NCBI GenBank assembly: GCA_012518475.1
Contig: JAAYSB010000113.1
Coordinates: 1-34,355 of the forward strand
DNA length: 34,355 nt
Source: Intrasporangiaceae bacterium
GTDB taxonomy: Bacteria; Actinomycetota; Actinomycetes; Actinomycetales; Dermatophilaceae
Reading direction: 5' to 3'
Position numbers and translations under genes: made by a program. The notes beneath the pieces were generated by a model. It searched no databases. It worked only from the letters and a program-made list of their open reading frames with translations, and had not been told where the DNA came from. Below, one piece after another: positions 23,495 to 31,571 of this stretch. The stretch's first letter is position 1, and each line of letters starts with the position of its first letter.

Positions 23495-24481
23495 TCACGG
23501 GCGCGGGCACGAGATGTGCGGCTCGATCTCGTCCGCGGCCGCCTCGCCATAGCTCTCCCGGAGCCGGCCGAGCAGATGGGACTTCGAGAGCCGATACTCC
23601 TGGGTGCCGACCGTCTCGATGACATAACCGGCCAGAACGGAGCCCAGCTGGGCGCAGCGCTCGTGGCTGAGGTCGTTGACCAGACCGGTGAGGAAGCCGG
23701 CGCGGAAGGCGTCACCGACGCCGGTGGGATCGACTGGGGAGACGCCCTTGGCGACGTCGACGTGGATAGGGTCCTCGCCCTTGGTGACGATGGTGGCGCC
23801 GTCCTTGCCCTTGGTGATGACCCTGGTGCCGACCCGCTCGGAGATCTCCTCCGCGGACCAGCCGGTCTTCTTCTCGGTGAGGTGGCTCTCGTACTCGTTC
23901 GTGAAGAGGTAGTGCGCCCCGTCGATGAGTCGGCGGATGAAGGCGCCGTCGGCGAACGCCAGCTGCTGGCTCGGGTCGGCGACGAACCGCAGGCCGCGGG
24001 TGCGGCACTCGTCGCAGTGGCGGGCCATCGCCTCGGGGTCGTCGGCACCGATCAGGACGAGGTCGAGCCCTCCGACGCGCTGCGCGATCGGGCCGAGCTC
24101 GATGTTGCGGGCCTCGGCCATGGCACCGGCGTAGAAGGTCGCCATCTGCGCCATGTCCTGGTCGGTCGTGCAGACGAACCGGGCGGTGTGCAGCGTCTCG
24201 GAGGTGTGGATCGACTCGCAGTCGACCCCGTGCCGCTCCAGCCAGGACCGGTAGTCGGCGAAGTCCTCGCCCACTGAGCCGACGAGCACCGGGTGCTGGC
24301 CGAGCTGGGCCATGCCGAAGGAGATGTTCGCCGCGATGCCGCCGCGGCGGATCTGCAGGTCGCTGGCGAGGAAGGATACGGAGATCTTGTCGAGCTGCTC
24401 GACGACGAGGCTGTCGGCGAAGCGACCCTCGAAGGTCATCAGGTGGTCGGTCGCGATGGAGCCGCAGATGGCGATGCGCAC
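23495..24481 (-). CDS. adoK: PfkB-family carbohydrate kinase, adenosine kinase type
   Basis: 328 aa from GTG 24479-24481. Ribokinase-fold enzyme. The N-terminus IAICGSIATDHLMTFEGRF, the RRGGIAANISFGMAQLG motif and FVCTTDQDMAQMATFY closely resemble the M. tuberculosis adenosine kinase (Rv2202c, from memory). The PfkB signature DPTGVGDAFRAGFLTG holds the catalytic Asp and the anion hole. FVADPSQQLAF and YLFTNEYE are also family-typical. Likely reaction: phosphorylation of adenosine to AMP for purine salvage. Another sugar or nucleoside substrate is possible. Length is normal. It is followed by aat. Confidence 0.9.
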   Translation of the reverse strand: MRIAICGSIATDHLMTFEGRFADSLVVEQLDKISVSFLASDLQIRRGGIAANISFGMAQLGQHPVLVGSVGEDFADYRSWLERHGVDCESIHTSETLHTARFVCTTDQDMAQMATFYAGAMAEARNIELGPIAQRVGGLDLVLIGADDPEAMARHCDECRTRGLRFVADPSQQLAFADGAFIRRLIDGAHYLFTNEYESHLTEKKTGWSAEEISERVGTRVITKGKDGATIVTKGEDPIHVDVAKGVSPVDPTGVGDAFRAGFLTGLVNDLSHERCAQLGSVLAGYVIETVGTQEYRLSKSHLLGRLRESYGEAAADEIEPHISCPRP

Positions 24482-24518
24482 GGCGCTGACGCTACCCGAC
24501 GCCGGTGGCCGGGCAGCG

Positions 24519-24556
24519 CAACGGCCCTGCACCGGAGGGGTGGTGCAGGGCCGTTG
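24519..24556 (-). terminator. Hairpin terminator after the HesB/ErpA-like gene
   Basis: CAACGGCCCTGCACC (24519-24533) and GGTGCAGGGCCGTTG (24542-24556) form a perfect 15-bp stem with an 8-base loop. It lies 42 bases downstream of the HesB/ErpA-like gene stop and before the adenosine kinase start, with no T-tract. Confidence 0.75.
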
Positions 24557-24598
24557 ACGACGGGGTATGCGGCGCGAACCGCAGTCGTGCGTGTCGCC

Positions 24599-24955
24599 TC
24601 AGCTGAAGCTGTCGCCGCAGGCGCACGAGGAGCCGGCGTTCGGGTTGTCGATCGTGAAGCCCTGCTTCTCGATGGTGTCGGCGAAGTCGATCGTCGCGCC
24701 GTCGAGGTAGGGGCCGCTCATCCGGTCGACAACGACACCGACGCCGTCGAAGTCGACCACGAGGTCGCCGTCGAGGCTGCGCTCGTCGAAGTAGAGCTGG
24801 TAGATCAGGCCCGAGCACCCGCCCGGCTGGACGCCGACGCGCAGGCGGAGGTCGTCGCGACCCTCCTGCTCGAGGAGGGACTTGACCTTGGCGGCGGCCA
24901 CGTCGGTGAGGACGACGCCGTGGGCCTTGGTCTCGGTGGTGGTCTGCTCAGTCAC
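24599..24955 (-). CDS. erpA: HesB/IscA/ErpA-type iron-sulfur cluster assembly protein
   Basis: 118 aa, GTG start. A-type carrier that receives Fe-S clusters and delivers them to target proteins. The three conserved cysteines are in GGCSGLIYQ (Cys47) and SCACGDSF (Cys111, Cys113). VVDRMSGPYLDGATIDFAD is the typical middle segment. It is monocistronic here, ending in a hairpin. Likely local clients are the NadA and Rieske proteins encoded in this window, an inference only. The position corresponds to Rv2204c. Confidence 0.93.
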   Translation of the reverse strand: MTEQTTTETKAHGVVLTDVAAAKVKSLLEQEGRDDLRLRVGVQPGGCSGLIYQLYFDERSLDGDLVVDFDGVGVVVDRMSGPYLDGATIDFADTIEKQGFTIDNPNAGSSCACGDSFS

Positions 24956-25056
24956 AGGAGATCGGTGTCCTTCGAGGATCGAGGTCAGTCGGGTGCTCTC
25001 CGGTCAACATAGGTCATCGCCGGTGCATTCCCAGTCGGACCAGGATACGTCGTGCG

Positions 25057-26244
25057 TCAGGGCCGGGGCGACCACGTGCGCGCGACCCGAGCGACTCTGG
25101 CCTCGAGGGAACCCACCGGGTCGAGCATCGCGGCGTCGACGTCCTCGGGTCGCTCGGCCACCGCATACGTCCCTGACAGCCCGATGCCCATGGCCTCGCG
25201 GCGGCCGACGAGCACCTGCCCGGCAATGGCGATGCTCGGCGTCGCGACCTCCAGTGCGGTCCGGGCGACGCCGGCGACGACCTTGCCCTGGACACTCTGC
25301 CAGTCGAGCTTGCCCTCGCCGGTGACGACGAGGGAGGCATCGGCGATCCGGTCGCGCAGTCCGACGGTCTCGATGACGAGGTCGACCCCACTGATCTGGC
25401 GGGCCCCGAGCGCAAGCAGCCCGTAGCCGAGGCCGCCGCCGGCTCCTGCCCCGGTCGCGCGGTCGAGGCGGAGCGGTCGCCCGGTGAGCAGGTCCGTCGG
25501 GGTATCGAGGCAGCGGGTCACGACCTCGTGGAAGCGTCCGAGGGAGGCCTCGAGCGCCTGGGCCTGTTCGGGGGTCGCGCCCTTCTGCGCCGCGAACACG
25601 GCGCTGGCACCCTTGAGCCCGAGCAGGGGTGACTCGACGTCCGTCGCGGCAACGATGTCGATGCCGGAGAACCGGCGCCGGACGTCCTGGAGCGGAGCGA
25701 GGTCCTCGTCGCTGAGCAGGCCCAGTCCTCCGCCACCGGCGGTGAGCAGCGGGCTCTCCCCCGCACCCAGTGCAGCGAGCATGCCGGCACCGCCGTCGTT
25801 GGTGCCGGAGCCGCCCAGACCCACGACGACCCGCTCGGCTCCCTCCGCCACGGCGATCTCGATGAGCTGCCCCACCCCGAAGGTGCTCGTGCGGGTGGGG
25901 TCGCGGTCCGCGGCGTCCAGCAGGTGCAGTCCTGCCGCGTGCGCCGACTCGATGTAGGCGGTGGGCACCGCCCCCGCCACCCCGCTCGCCGCCCGGTCGA
26001 GAAGAATCGCCGCCGGGGCCGGGCGACCGAGGGGGTCCTGCACCGTCGCAGCGATGGTCTCCGCGCCGTTGTCTGCGAGCGCGGTCGCGAGGACGTCGAT
26101 GAATCCCGGCCCACCGTCGGACAGCGGGACCTGGACGAGCTCGTCGTGCGGTGCGGTGCGCGCCCACCCCTGCGCCATCGCCTCAGCGGCCTGAGCGGCG
26201 GTGAGGGTGTCGGTGAAGCAGTCGGGGGCTATGACGACGCGCAC
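25057..26244 (-). CDS. Glycerate kinase
   Basis: 395 aa, GK-I family (PF02595-like). It phosphorylates glycerate with ATP, feeding glycolysis. Family motifs: start RVVIAPDCFTDTLTAAQAAEAM, PLSDGGPGFIDVL, VVVGLGGSGTNDGGAGMLAALG, VAATDVESPLLG, GAGAGGGLGYGLLALGA and VTGEGKLDWQSVQGK. Length is normal. Whether it makes 2- or 3-phosphoglycerate cannot be read from the sequence. It is the upstream neighbour of the HesB/ErpA-like gene on the same strand, as is Rv2205c (from memory). Confidence 0.93.
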   Translation of the reverse strand: MRVVIAPDCFTDTLTAAQAAEAMAQGWARTAPHDELVQVPLSDGGPGFIDVLATALADNGAETIAATVQDPLGRPAPAAILLDRAASGVAGAVPTAYIESAHAAGLHLLDAADRDPTRTSTFGVGQLIEIAVAEGAERVVVGLGGSGTNDGGAGMLAALGAGESPLLTAGGGGLGLLSDEDLAPLQDVRRRFSGIDIVAATDVESPLLGLKGASAVFAAQKGATPEQAQALEASLGRFHEVVTRCLDTPTDLLTGRPLRLDRATGAGAGGGLGYGLLALGARQISGVDLVIETVGLRDRIADASLVVTGEGKLDWQSVQGKVVAGVARTALEVATPSIAIAGQVLVGRREAMGIGLSGTYAVAERPEDVDAAMLDPVGSLEARVARVARTWSPRP

Positions 26245-26282
26245 GGAGTCCAGACTATGTCCGAGCCGGCCGACCGCTCGGG

Positions 26283-26834
26283 TCAGCGGGTGAGGTCGAG
26301 GGGCCGGAAGCTCACCGGGAACGGGGCGTCGGTGGAGAACAGGTCCTCACCCTCGACGATCTGCGCCGTGACATAGCGTCCGTCGACGAGCCGAAACTCC
26401 CGGATCGCTGGGTGCTCGGGATCGATGACCCAGTAGTGCTCGACTCCGAAACGGGCCAGCGCCTCGGGCTTGCGGACCAGGTCGGTCCGGCGGCTCGACG
26501 GGGACAGGATCTCGACGACGAGCGAAGGCGCCCGGACCACTTCCGAGCCGGTTCGCACGTCCCGGTCGACGACCATGAGGTCGGGCTGGATCACCGTGCG
26601 CTCGCCGGCGCGCAGGTCCAGCGGGGCGGAGAACACCCTCAGGTTGTCGGGCACGGCCTCCCGAAGAATGCCGAACACCTCGGAGTGAACCACCTGGTGA
26701 GGCACGCTCGGACCCGGTGTCATGACCAGCTCACCGTCGATCAGCTGGATGACGAAGTCGTCGCGCTGCTCCCGATATGCGTGCAGATCCTCGACGGTAT
26801 AGATCCCGACGTCCATCAGACTCATGCTCCCCAT
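26283..26834 (-). CDS. Uma2 (DUF820) family putative endonuclease
   Basis: 183 aa, PD-(D/E)xK-like fold. The N-terminus has YTVEDLHAYREQRDD and the family LIDGELVMTPGPSVPHQ. The core is TVIQPDLMVVDRD, then APSLVVEILSPSSRRTDLVRK, holding the Asp, Glu and Lys of the predicted nuclease site. The end HYWVIDPEHPAIREFRL is also typical. Substrate and role of this family are not established, and it is often spread by horizontal transfer. ATG 26832-26834 has GAGAGGGG 4-5 bases upstream. The gene is divergent from nadA and not part of the conserved gene order around it. Confidence 0.88.
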   Translation of the reverse strand: MGSMSLMDVGIYTVEDLHAYREQRDDFVIQLIDGELVMTPGPSVPHQVVHSEVFGILREAVPDNLRVFSAPLDLRAGERTVIQPDLMVVDRDVRTGSEVVRAPSLVVEILSPSSRRTDLVRKPEALARFGVEHYWVIDPEHPAIREFRLVDGRYVTAQIVEGEDLFSTDAPFPVSFRPLDLTR

Positions 26835-26886
26835 CGTGCCCCTCTCTGCGCATACCGTCCAGCATGCCCTCGACCGGTGACAAGCC

Positions 26887-26914
26887 TTGAGGCTTATCCA
26901 CAGTGACCTACGAT
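26887..26914 (+). promoter_or_regulatory. Promoter of nadA (leaderless)
   Basis: TTGAGG (26887-26892), 16-base spacer, TACGAT (26909-26914). The predicted start falls on or next to the ATG at 26921, so the transcript is probably leaderless. This rules against an in-frame GTG at 26903, which would lie inside the promoter. Confidence 0.6.
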
Positions 26915-26920
26915 CGACAC

Positions 26921-28132
26921 ATGACTGCGACGTCCTCTGAGCCCCGGACCCCCCTGTCGCTGCTCGTGCTCGGGCACGGCACCGACCTGCGCAGCGAGCG
27001 CGGCGTCGAGTGTCCCGGCGATCTCCCGGCGCCCTCCGACCCGTCGCTCGTCGAGCGCGCCCGGGCTGCCAAGGCGGCGCTCGGCGAGAAGGTGTTCGTC
27101 CTCGGCCACCACTACCAGCGTGACGAGGTCATCGAGTTCGCCGATGTGACCGGCGACTCGTTCAAGCTCGCCAAGGAGGCAGCGGCCCGGCCGGAGGCCC
27201 CGTGGATCGTCTTCTGCGGGGTGCACTTCATGGCCGAGTCCGCAGACATCCTCACCTCCGACGACCAGACCGTCATCCTCCCGGACCTCGCAGCGGGTTG
27301 CTCGATGGCCGACATGGCCGCGATCAACCAGGTCGAGGACGCCTGGGACGACCTCGTCGAGGCCGGTGTCGCCGAGGACACCATCCCGGTGACCTACATG
27401 AACTCCTCCGCAGCGATCAAGGCCTTCACCGGTCGCCACGGCGGGACGATCTGCACGAGCTCGAACGCCAAGACCGCGCTGGCCTGGGCCCTCGAGCAGC
27501 GCGGCGACGGCCGGATCGAGCGCGGAACGGGCAAGGTGCTGTTCCTGCCCGACCAGCACCTCGGCCGCAACACGTATGTCCGTGAGCTCGGCGGTTCCCT
27601 CGACGACTGTGTCGTCTTCGACCCGCACCGCCCGATGGGTGGGCTCACGGTCCAGCAGCTCCAGGACGCCCGGATGATCCTGTGGCGGGGACACTGCTCG
27701 GTGCACGGCCGCTTCACCGTCGATGCCGTCGAGACCGCGCGTCGCGAGATCCCCGGCGTCAAGGTCATCGTCCACCCTGAGTGCCGCTACGAGGTCGTCG
27801 AGCTGGCCGACGAGGTCGGCTCGACCGAGAAGATCATCAAGACGATCGCCGCGGCGCCGGCCGGCACGAAGTGGGTCGTCGGCACCGAGCTCAACCTGGT
27901 GAAGCGCCTCGCCCAGCAGTTCCCCGACCAGCAGGTCTCCTTCCTCGAGAAGAACGTCTGCTACTGCTCGACGATGAACCGGATCGATCTGCCCCACCTC
28001 GTCTGGGCGCTGGAGTCCCTCGTCGACGACCGGGTCGTCAACCCCATCAAGGTCGATGACCAGGTGGCCCACTACGCCCGTGTCGCCCTCGACCAGATGC
28101 TCGCTCTCCCAGGCGAGACCCACAAGGACTGA
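26921..28132 (+). CDS. nadA: Quinolinate synthase A
   Basis: 403 aa. It condenses iminoaspartate with dihydroxyacetone phosphate to quinolinate in de novo NAD synthesis, with a [4Fe-4S] cluster. Motifs: VFVLGHHYQRDEVIEFADVTGDS, IVFCGVHFMAESADIL (Cys99), PDLAAGCSMADM, TYMNSSAAIKAF, ICTSSNA (Cys178), FLPDQHLGRNT, HPECRYEVV and NVCYCSTMN (Cys347 and Cys349). Candidate cluster ligands are Cys99, Cys178 and Cys347. The ATG at 26921 was preferred for the promoter reason given separately. nadB and nadC are not adjacent in this window. Confidence 0.96.
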   Translation: MTATSSEPRTPLSLLVLGHGTDLRSERGVECPGDLPAPSDPSLVERARAAKAALGEKVFVLGHHYQRDEVIEFADVTGDSFKLAKEAAARPEAPWIVFCGVHFMAESADILTSDDQTVILPDLAAGCSMADMAAINQVEDAWDDLVEAGVAEDTIPVTYMNSSAAIKAFTGRHGGTICTSSNAKTALAWALEQRGDGRIERGTGKVLFLPDQHLGRNTYVRELGGSLDDCVVFDPHRPMGGLTVQQLQDARMILWRGHCSVHGRFTVDAVETARREIPGVKVIVHPECRYEVVELADEVGSTEKIIKTIAAAPAGTKWVVGTELNLVKRLAQQFPDQQVSFLEKNVCYCSTMNRIDLPHLVWALESLVDDRVVNPIKVDDQVAHYARVALDQMLALPGETHKD

Positions 28133-28170
28133 CCAGACCGCGTGGGCGGACCCGCCAGGGATGGGTACGT

Positions 28171-28683
28171 TCAGTCCTCGGGTGGGAGTCCGAGGTCGCG
28201 GACGAGGTAGAGCCAGGGGAACGCCCGGACCGCGATCTGCCAGCCGTCGCGTTGGTATGCGTCGGCAGGCTTGCGCCAGAGCACCCGCCTGGTCTCCCAC
28301 TGGGTGGCGGTGCGCTCGACGACGTGGAACAGCATCCCCGCGCCGACCGTCCGCCAGCCCTGACGGCCGGCCAGCGCCAGCTCCGGTAGCTCGTCGAGCG
28401 CGGTGACCGGCCCGAGCCGGCGCCGCTCGGGCTCGACGGGCTCTGCCAGGGCCGCACCGAAACGCTGCTGGACCGCCTGGCGGGAGAGTCCGAGAACCTC
28501 CCCGATCGCCGCCCAGGAGTGCCCACCCGCCCGGGCAGCGGAGATCGACTGGCGCAGGATGCCGTTCACAACCGCGTCGGCGTCGGCAGCGCGGCGGACC
28601 AGCGCAAGATGGTCCGGATCATCCTCCGTCGTCCCGAGGATGGTCACCGAGAGACGGTCCACGAGCTCCGGGTCAGGACTCAT
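28171..28683 (-). CDS. HTH protein (sigma-region-4-like helix-turn-helix), possible regulator
   Basis: 170 aa. The N-terminal part is helical and acidic (LVRRAADADAVVNGILRQSI). The HTH is GGHSWAAIGEVLGLSRQAVQQRFG at about residues 57-80, shown here in part as SWAAIGEVLGLSRQAVQQRF; this pattern is common in actinobacterial HTH proteins with a sigma-70 region 4 flavour. The C-terminal part is Trp-rich (WETRRVLWRKPAD; WQIAVRAFPWLYLVRDLG) and has no recognised ligand domain. It starts 11 bases inside the end of the upstream 86-aa membrane protein gene, so the two are translationally coupled. It could be the binder of the two dyads upstream, but that is inference. Confidence 0.8.
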   Translation of the reverse strand: MSPDPELVDRLSVTILGTTEDDPDHLALVRRAADADAVVNGILRQSISAARAGGHSWAAIGEVLGLSRQAVQQRFGAALAEPVEPERRRLGPVTALDELPELALAGRQGWRTVGAGMLFHVVERTATQWETRRVLWRKPADAYQRDGWQIAVRAFPWLYLVRDLGLPPED

Positions 28684-28933
28684 CGGTGCTCCGCCCTGCG
28701 CTCGGCCGCCACATTCCGGTGGTGTCGCCCTGGGTCGGTCGGCGGAACGAGTAGACGAGCCAGAACACGGCCATGACGATGAGGGCAGCGCCTCCCCCCT
28801 GGAAGAAACCCTTGAAGAAGCCGCCGTCCGGGACTGTGGCGAGCCAGAGGAAGACGACCCCGAGCACGGCGAAGAGTGCCGCGAGGAGGCGATAGGTGCG
28901 CTTGACGGTGGTGACTGCCGGTGCTGTATCCAT
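28673..28933 (-). CDS. Small two-span membrane protein upstream of the HTH gene
   Basis: 86 aa with two membrane segments (LLAALFAVLGVVFLWLATV and ALIVMAVFWLVYSF), a short Gly/Phe-rich connector (GGFFKGFFQGG) and a cytosolic tail. No family recognised. The ATG is at 28931-28933 with no ribosome binding site. A promoter with TTGACA and TATTCT places transcription start at the ATG, so it is probably leaderless. It overlaps the start of the HTH gene by 11 bases. Confidence 0.72.
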   Translation of the reverse strand: MDTAPAVTTVKRTYRLLAALFAVLGVVFLWLATVPDGGFFKGFFQGGGAALIVMAVFWLVYSFRRPTQGDTTGMWRPSAGRSTDES

Positions 28934-28935
28934 GC

Positions 28936-28980
28936 GTCAAGAATATGTTGACATATAACCCATGTCAAGAACTTCTTGAC
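28936..28980 (-). promoter_or_regulatory. Promoter with two operator-like dyads
   Basis: On the minus strand, TTGACA (28968-28963), a 17-base spacer and TATTCT (28945-28940) form a near-consensus promoter. Two 17-bp dyads of the form GTCAA-N7-TTGAC cover it: GTCAAGAATATGTTGAC (28936-28952) over the -10, and the perfect palindrome GTCAAGAACTTCTTGAC (28964-28980) over the -35. Their centres are 28 bases apart. The arrangement is typical of repression by a dimeric regulator. Confidence 0.7.
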
Positions 28981-28999
28981 GCGCTCCCCTCTCCGCGGG

Positions 29000-29041
29000 T
29001 GGAGGTGTAAGGCGACGCTCAGGCGTCGCCGCATACCTCCA
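29000..29041 (-). terminator. Hairpin after the GST-family gene
   Basis: TGGAGGT (29000-29006) pairs with ACCTCCA (29035-29041), and GGCGACGC pairs with GCGTCGCC inside it, separated by an internal loop. It lies about 40 bases beyond the stop of the GST-family gene on the minus strand and insulates it from the operator region. Confidence 0.6.
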
Positions 29042-29080
29042 CTCGGGCGACACCGGGCGGAGGACGCCGGCCTGCCTACC

Positions 29081-30145
29081 TCAGCGGCGGAAGAACATTC
29101 CCTCGGCATCGAGCAGCGGGTTGTCCTCGCGGGAGATCCGCTCCCCCACCGGAGGCGGGCCGGGAGGGGTCCCGTCGCCGAAGGGGCGCCCACCGAGCAG
29201 CTCCCGTCCGTGCGGTCGGGCCCAGCTCCACAGATCCGGCCCCTTCGGGACGATCTGGGTGGGGTTGATGTCGGTGTGCACCTCGTAGTAGTGCCGCTTG
29301 ATGTCGGTGAAGTGCGTGCAGTCGCCGAACCCGGGTGTCTGGAACAGGTCACGCGCGTAGGCCCAGAGCACCGGCACCTCGGAGAGCTTGGAGCGGTTGC
29401 ACTTGAAGTGCCCGTGATAGACGGGGTCGAACCGGGTGAGCGTCGTGAACAGCCGCACGTCCGCCTCGGTGATCGTGTCGCCGACGAGGTAGCGCTGACC
29501 GGCCAGCCGCTCGCTCAGCCAGTCGAGAGCGGTGAACAGACGGTCGTAGGCCGCGTCGTAGGCGTCCTGGGTGCCGGCGAAGCCACAGCGGTACACGCCG
29601 TTGTTCACCTCGGTGTAGACCCGCTTGTTGACCGTGTCGATCTCCTCGCGCAGGTGCCCCGGATACAGGTCAGGGGCGCCCTCGCGGTGGAGCTCACGCC
29701 ACTGCGTCGAGAAGTCGACGGTGATCGACGGGAAGTCGTTCGTCACGACCTTCCCGGTCGGCACGTCGACGACGGCGGGAACGGTGATGCCGCGGGGATA
29801 CTCGGGGTCGCGGGCCAGATAGGCGTCCTTGATGCGCGGGATGCCGAGGACCGGGTCCAGTCCGTCGGGGTCCTTGTCGAAGGTCCAGCTGTCCGAGTCG
29901 TGGGTCGGCCCACAGACCCCCATCGAGAGGACGTTCTCGAGGCCGAGCAGCCGGCGCACGATGATCGTCCGGTTCGCCCACGGGCAGGCCCAGGCAACCA
30001 CCAGCCGGTAGCGGTCCGCCTCGACGGGCCAGCGCCCATCGGCCCCGTCATCGTTGCCGCCCTCGGCGACGATGCGGTCCGAGATATACCTCGTGTCCCG
30101 CTCGTAGCTCGGCTCGACATACGTTCCCTGGCGTGGCTCAGCCAT
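29081..30145 (-). CDS. Glutathione S-transferase family protein, glutathionyl/mycothiolyl-hydroquinone reductase type
   Basis: 354 aa, similar to the Xi class (YqjG/PcpF). The active-site motif is ACPWANR with Cys54. Other family motifs: GLENVLSMGVCGPTHDSDSW, YLARDPEYPRGITVPAVVD, VTNDFPSITVDFSTQW, EVNNGVYRCGFAGTQDAYD and RYLVGDTITEADVRLFTTL. These enzymes reduce S-conjugated hydroquinones. As actinobacteria use mycothiol, the thiol may be mycothiol and not glutathione; that is inference. It overlaps the end of the upstream dipeptidase gene by 8 bases and is probably cotranscribed with it. Confidence 0.92.
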   Translation of the reverse strand: MAEPRQGTYVEPSYERDTRYISDRIVAEGGNDDGADGRWPVEADRYRLVVAWACPWANRTIIVRRLLGLENVLSMGVCGPTHDSDSWTFDKDPDGLDPVLGIPRIKDAYLARDPEYPRGITVPAVVDVPTGKVVTNDFPSITVDFSTQWRELHREGAPDLYPGHLREEIDTVNKRVYTEVNNGVYRCGFAGTQDAYDAAYDRLFTALDWLSERLAGQRYLVGDTITEADVRLFTTLTRFDPVYHGHFKCNRSKLSEVPVLWAYARDLFQTPGFGDCTHFTDIKRHYYEVHTDINPTQIVPKGPDLWSWARPHGRELLGGRPFGDGTPPGPPPVGERISREDNPLLDAEGMFFRR

Positions 30146-31532
30146 TCGATCGTCCTTCCCGACGGGCGCCGAGGCGGGCCAGCAGGATGGCCTCGGCGAT
30201 GCATACCTTCTCGAACTCTCCCAGATGGAGCGACTCGTTGGCCCCGTGGGCCCGGGTGTCCGGGTCCTCGACGCCGGTGACGAGGATCGCCGCGTCGGGG
30301 AACTTCTCGGCGAACGCGGCGACGAACGGGATCGACCCTCCCACGCCGATGTCGACCGGCTCGACGCCCCACGCGTCGGTGAACGCCGCGCGGGCCTCGT
30401 CGTAGATCGGACCCTGGGCGTCGGCCGCGAACCCCAGGCCCCGCTCCTCGAGCTCGACCTCGACCTGCGCCCCCCACGGGACCTGCGCGAGCAGGTGTGC
30501 CTTGACCAGCTCGAAGGCCTCGAGGTCGTCCTGGTCGGCAGCGAGCCGCACCGAGACCTTGGCCCGCGCGCTCGGGGTGAGCGTGTTCGACGCTGTCCCG
30601 ACCGAGGGTGCGTCGATGCCGATGATCGTTGCCGACGGCTTGGTCCACATCCGCGACAGCAACGAGTCCGAGCCGATCGTCTCGACCCCGTCGAGCAGCC
30701 CGGACTCCGCGCGCAGCCGCTCCTCGGAGAACTCCAGGTCGGCGGCATGCCCCGAGCGCAGTCCCTCGACAGCGAGGTTGCCCTCGTCGTCATGCAGGCT
30801 CGCGAGGACCCGGACCAGAGCCATGAGAGCGTCGGGCACCGCGCCGCCGAACATGCCGGAGTGGATGCCGTGGTCGAGTGTCCGCGCCGTGACGACGACC
30901 CGGATCATCCCGCGCAGGGTCGTCGTCAGCGCCGGCTCACCGATGGCCCAGTTCGTCGAGTCGGCCAGGACGATCGCGTCGGCGCGCAGCTTCTCACCGT
31001 GGCGCTCGAGGATCTGCGGGAGGGAGTCCGAGCCGATCTCCTCCTCACCCTCGACGAACACCGTGACCCCGACCGGCAGATCACCCGCGTGGGCACGCAG
31101 TGCCGCGATGTGGGCCATGACACCGGCCTTGTCGTCGGCGGCACCGCGGCCGTAGAGGCGGCCGTCACGCTCGGTCGGCTCGAACGGCGGACTGTCCCAG
31201 TCGGCCTCGTCACCGACCGGCTGGACGTCGTGGTGGGCGTACAGCATGACCGTCGGGGCACCCGGCGGGCCGGCTCTGTGGCCGATGACCGCGGGACGTC
31301 CTCCCTCACGGACGATCTCCACCTCGAGACCCTCGGCCCGGAGCAGCCCCGCCGTGGCCTCGGCACTGCGCTCGACCTGCGCCTGGTCATAGGCATCGAG
31401 CGAGATGCTCGGGATGCGGGTCAACGCCTCGAGGTCGGCCCGCACCTGGGGCATGAGCTCACGGACTCGGTCGGCGATAGCGGCAGTGTCGAGGCCGCCC
31501 GCCACCTGGGAAGAATCATGGGATGGGGTCAC
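30138..31532 (-). CDS. M20-family dipeptidase
   Basis: 464 aa, cytosolic zinc-dependent peptidase. Metal-site motifs: MLYAHHDVQPVGD (His ligand and Asp), YGRGAADDKAG (bridging Asp), FVEGEEEIGSDS (catalytic Glu pair), LADSTNW and a C-terminal HGANESLHLGEF (His ligand). The lid domain runs about residues 220-340 (LDHGIHSGMFGGAVPD to SVRLAADQD). Start is a GTG at 31530-31532. Exact substrate is unclear; the group includes carnosinase-like and general dipeptidases. It is divergent from the DUF3043 gene. Confidence 0.93.
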   Translation of the reverse strand: MTPSHDSSQVAGGLDTAAIADRVRELMPQVRADLEALTRIPSISLDAYDQAQVERSAEATAGLLRAEGLEVEIVREGGRPAVIGHRAGPPGAPTVMLYAHHDVQPVGDEADWDSPPFEPTERDGRLYGRGAADDKAGVMAHIAALRAHAGDLPVGVTVFVEGEEEIGSDSLPQILERHGEKLRADAIVLADSTNWAIGEPALTTTLRGMIRVVVTARTLDHGIHSGMFGGAVPDALMALVRVLASLHDDEGNLAVEGLRSGHAADLEFSEERLRAESGLLDGVETIGSDSLLSRMWTKPSATIIGIDAPSVGTASNTLTPSARAKVSVRLAADQDDLEAFELVKAHLLAQVPWGAQVEVELEERGLGFAADAQGPIYDEARAAFTDAWGVEPVDIGVGGSIPFVAAFAEKFPDAAILVTGVEDPDTRAHGANESLHLGEFEKVCIAEAILLARLGARREGRSNG

Positions 31533-31558
31533 CCGGACACCCTAGCGACTGTGTGACA

Positions 31559-31564
31559 TACAGT
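31559..31564 (+). promoter_or_regulatory. Candidate -10 of the DUF3043 gene
   Basis: TACAGT places transcription start at or next to the GTG at 31572, suggesting a leaderless message. The -35 (GGACAC at 31535-31540) is weak. Confidence 0.4.
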
Positions 31565-31571
31565 TCAGGGT

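Noticed and set aside
17558..28154. A 14-base match, CGTGGGCGGACCCG, at 17558-17571 and 28141-28154, both just downstream of a gene end.
   Set aside because: Two copies only, with different flanks. A match of this length between GC-rich gaps can arise by chance, and no hairpin or element is shared.
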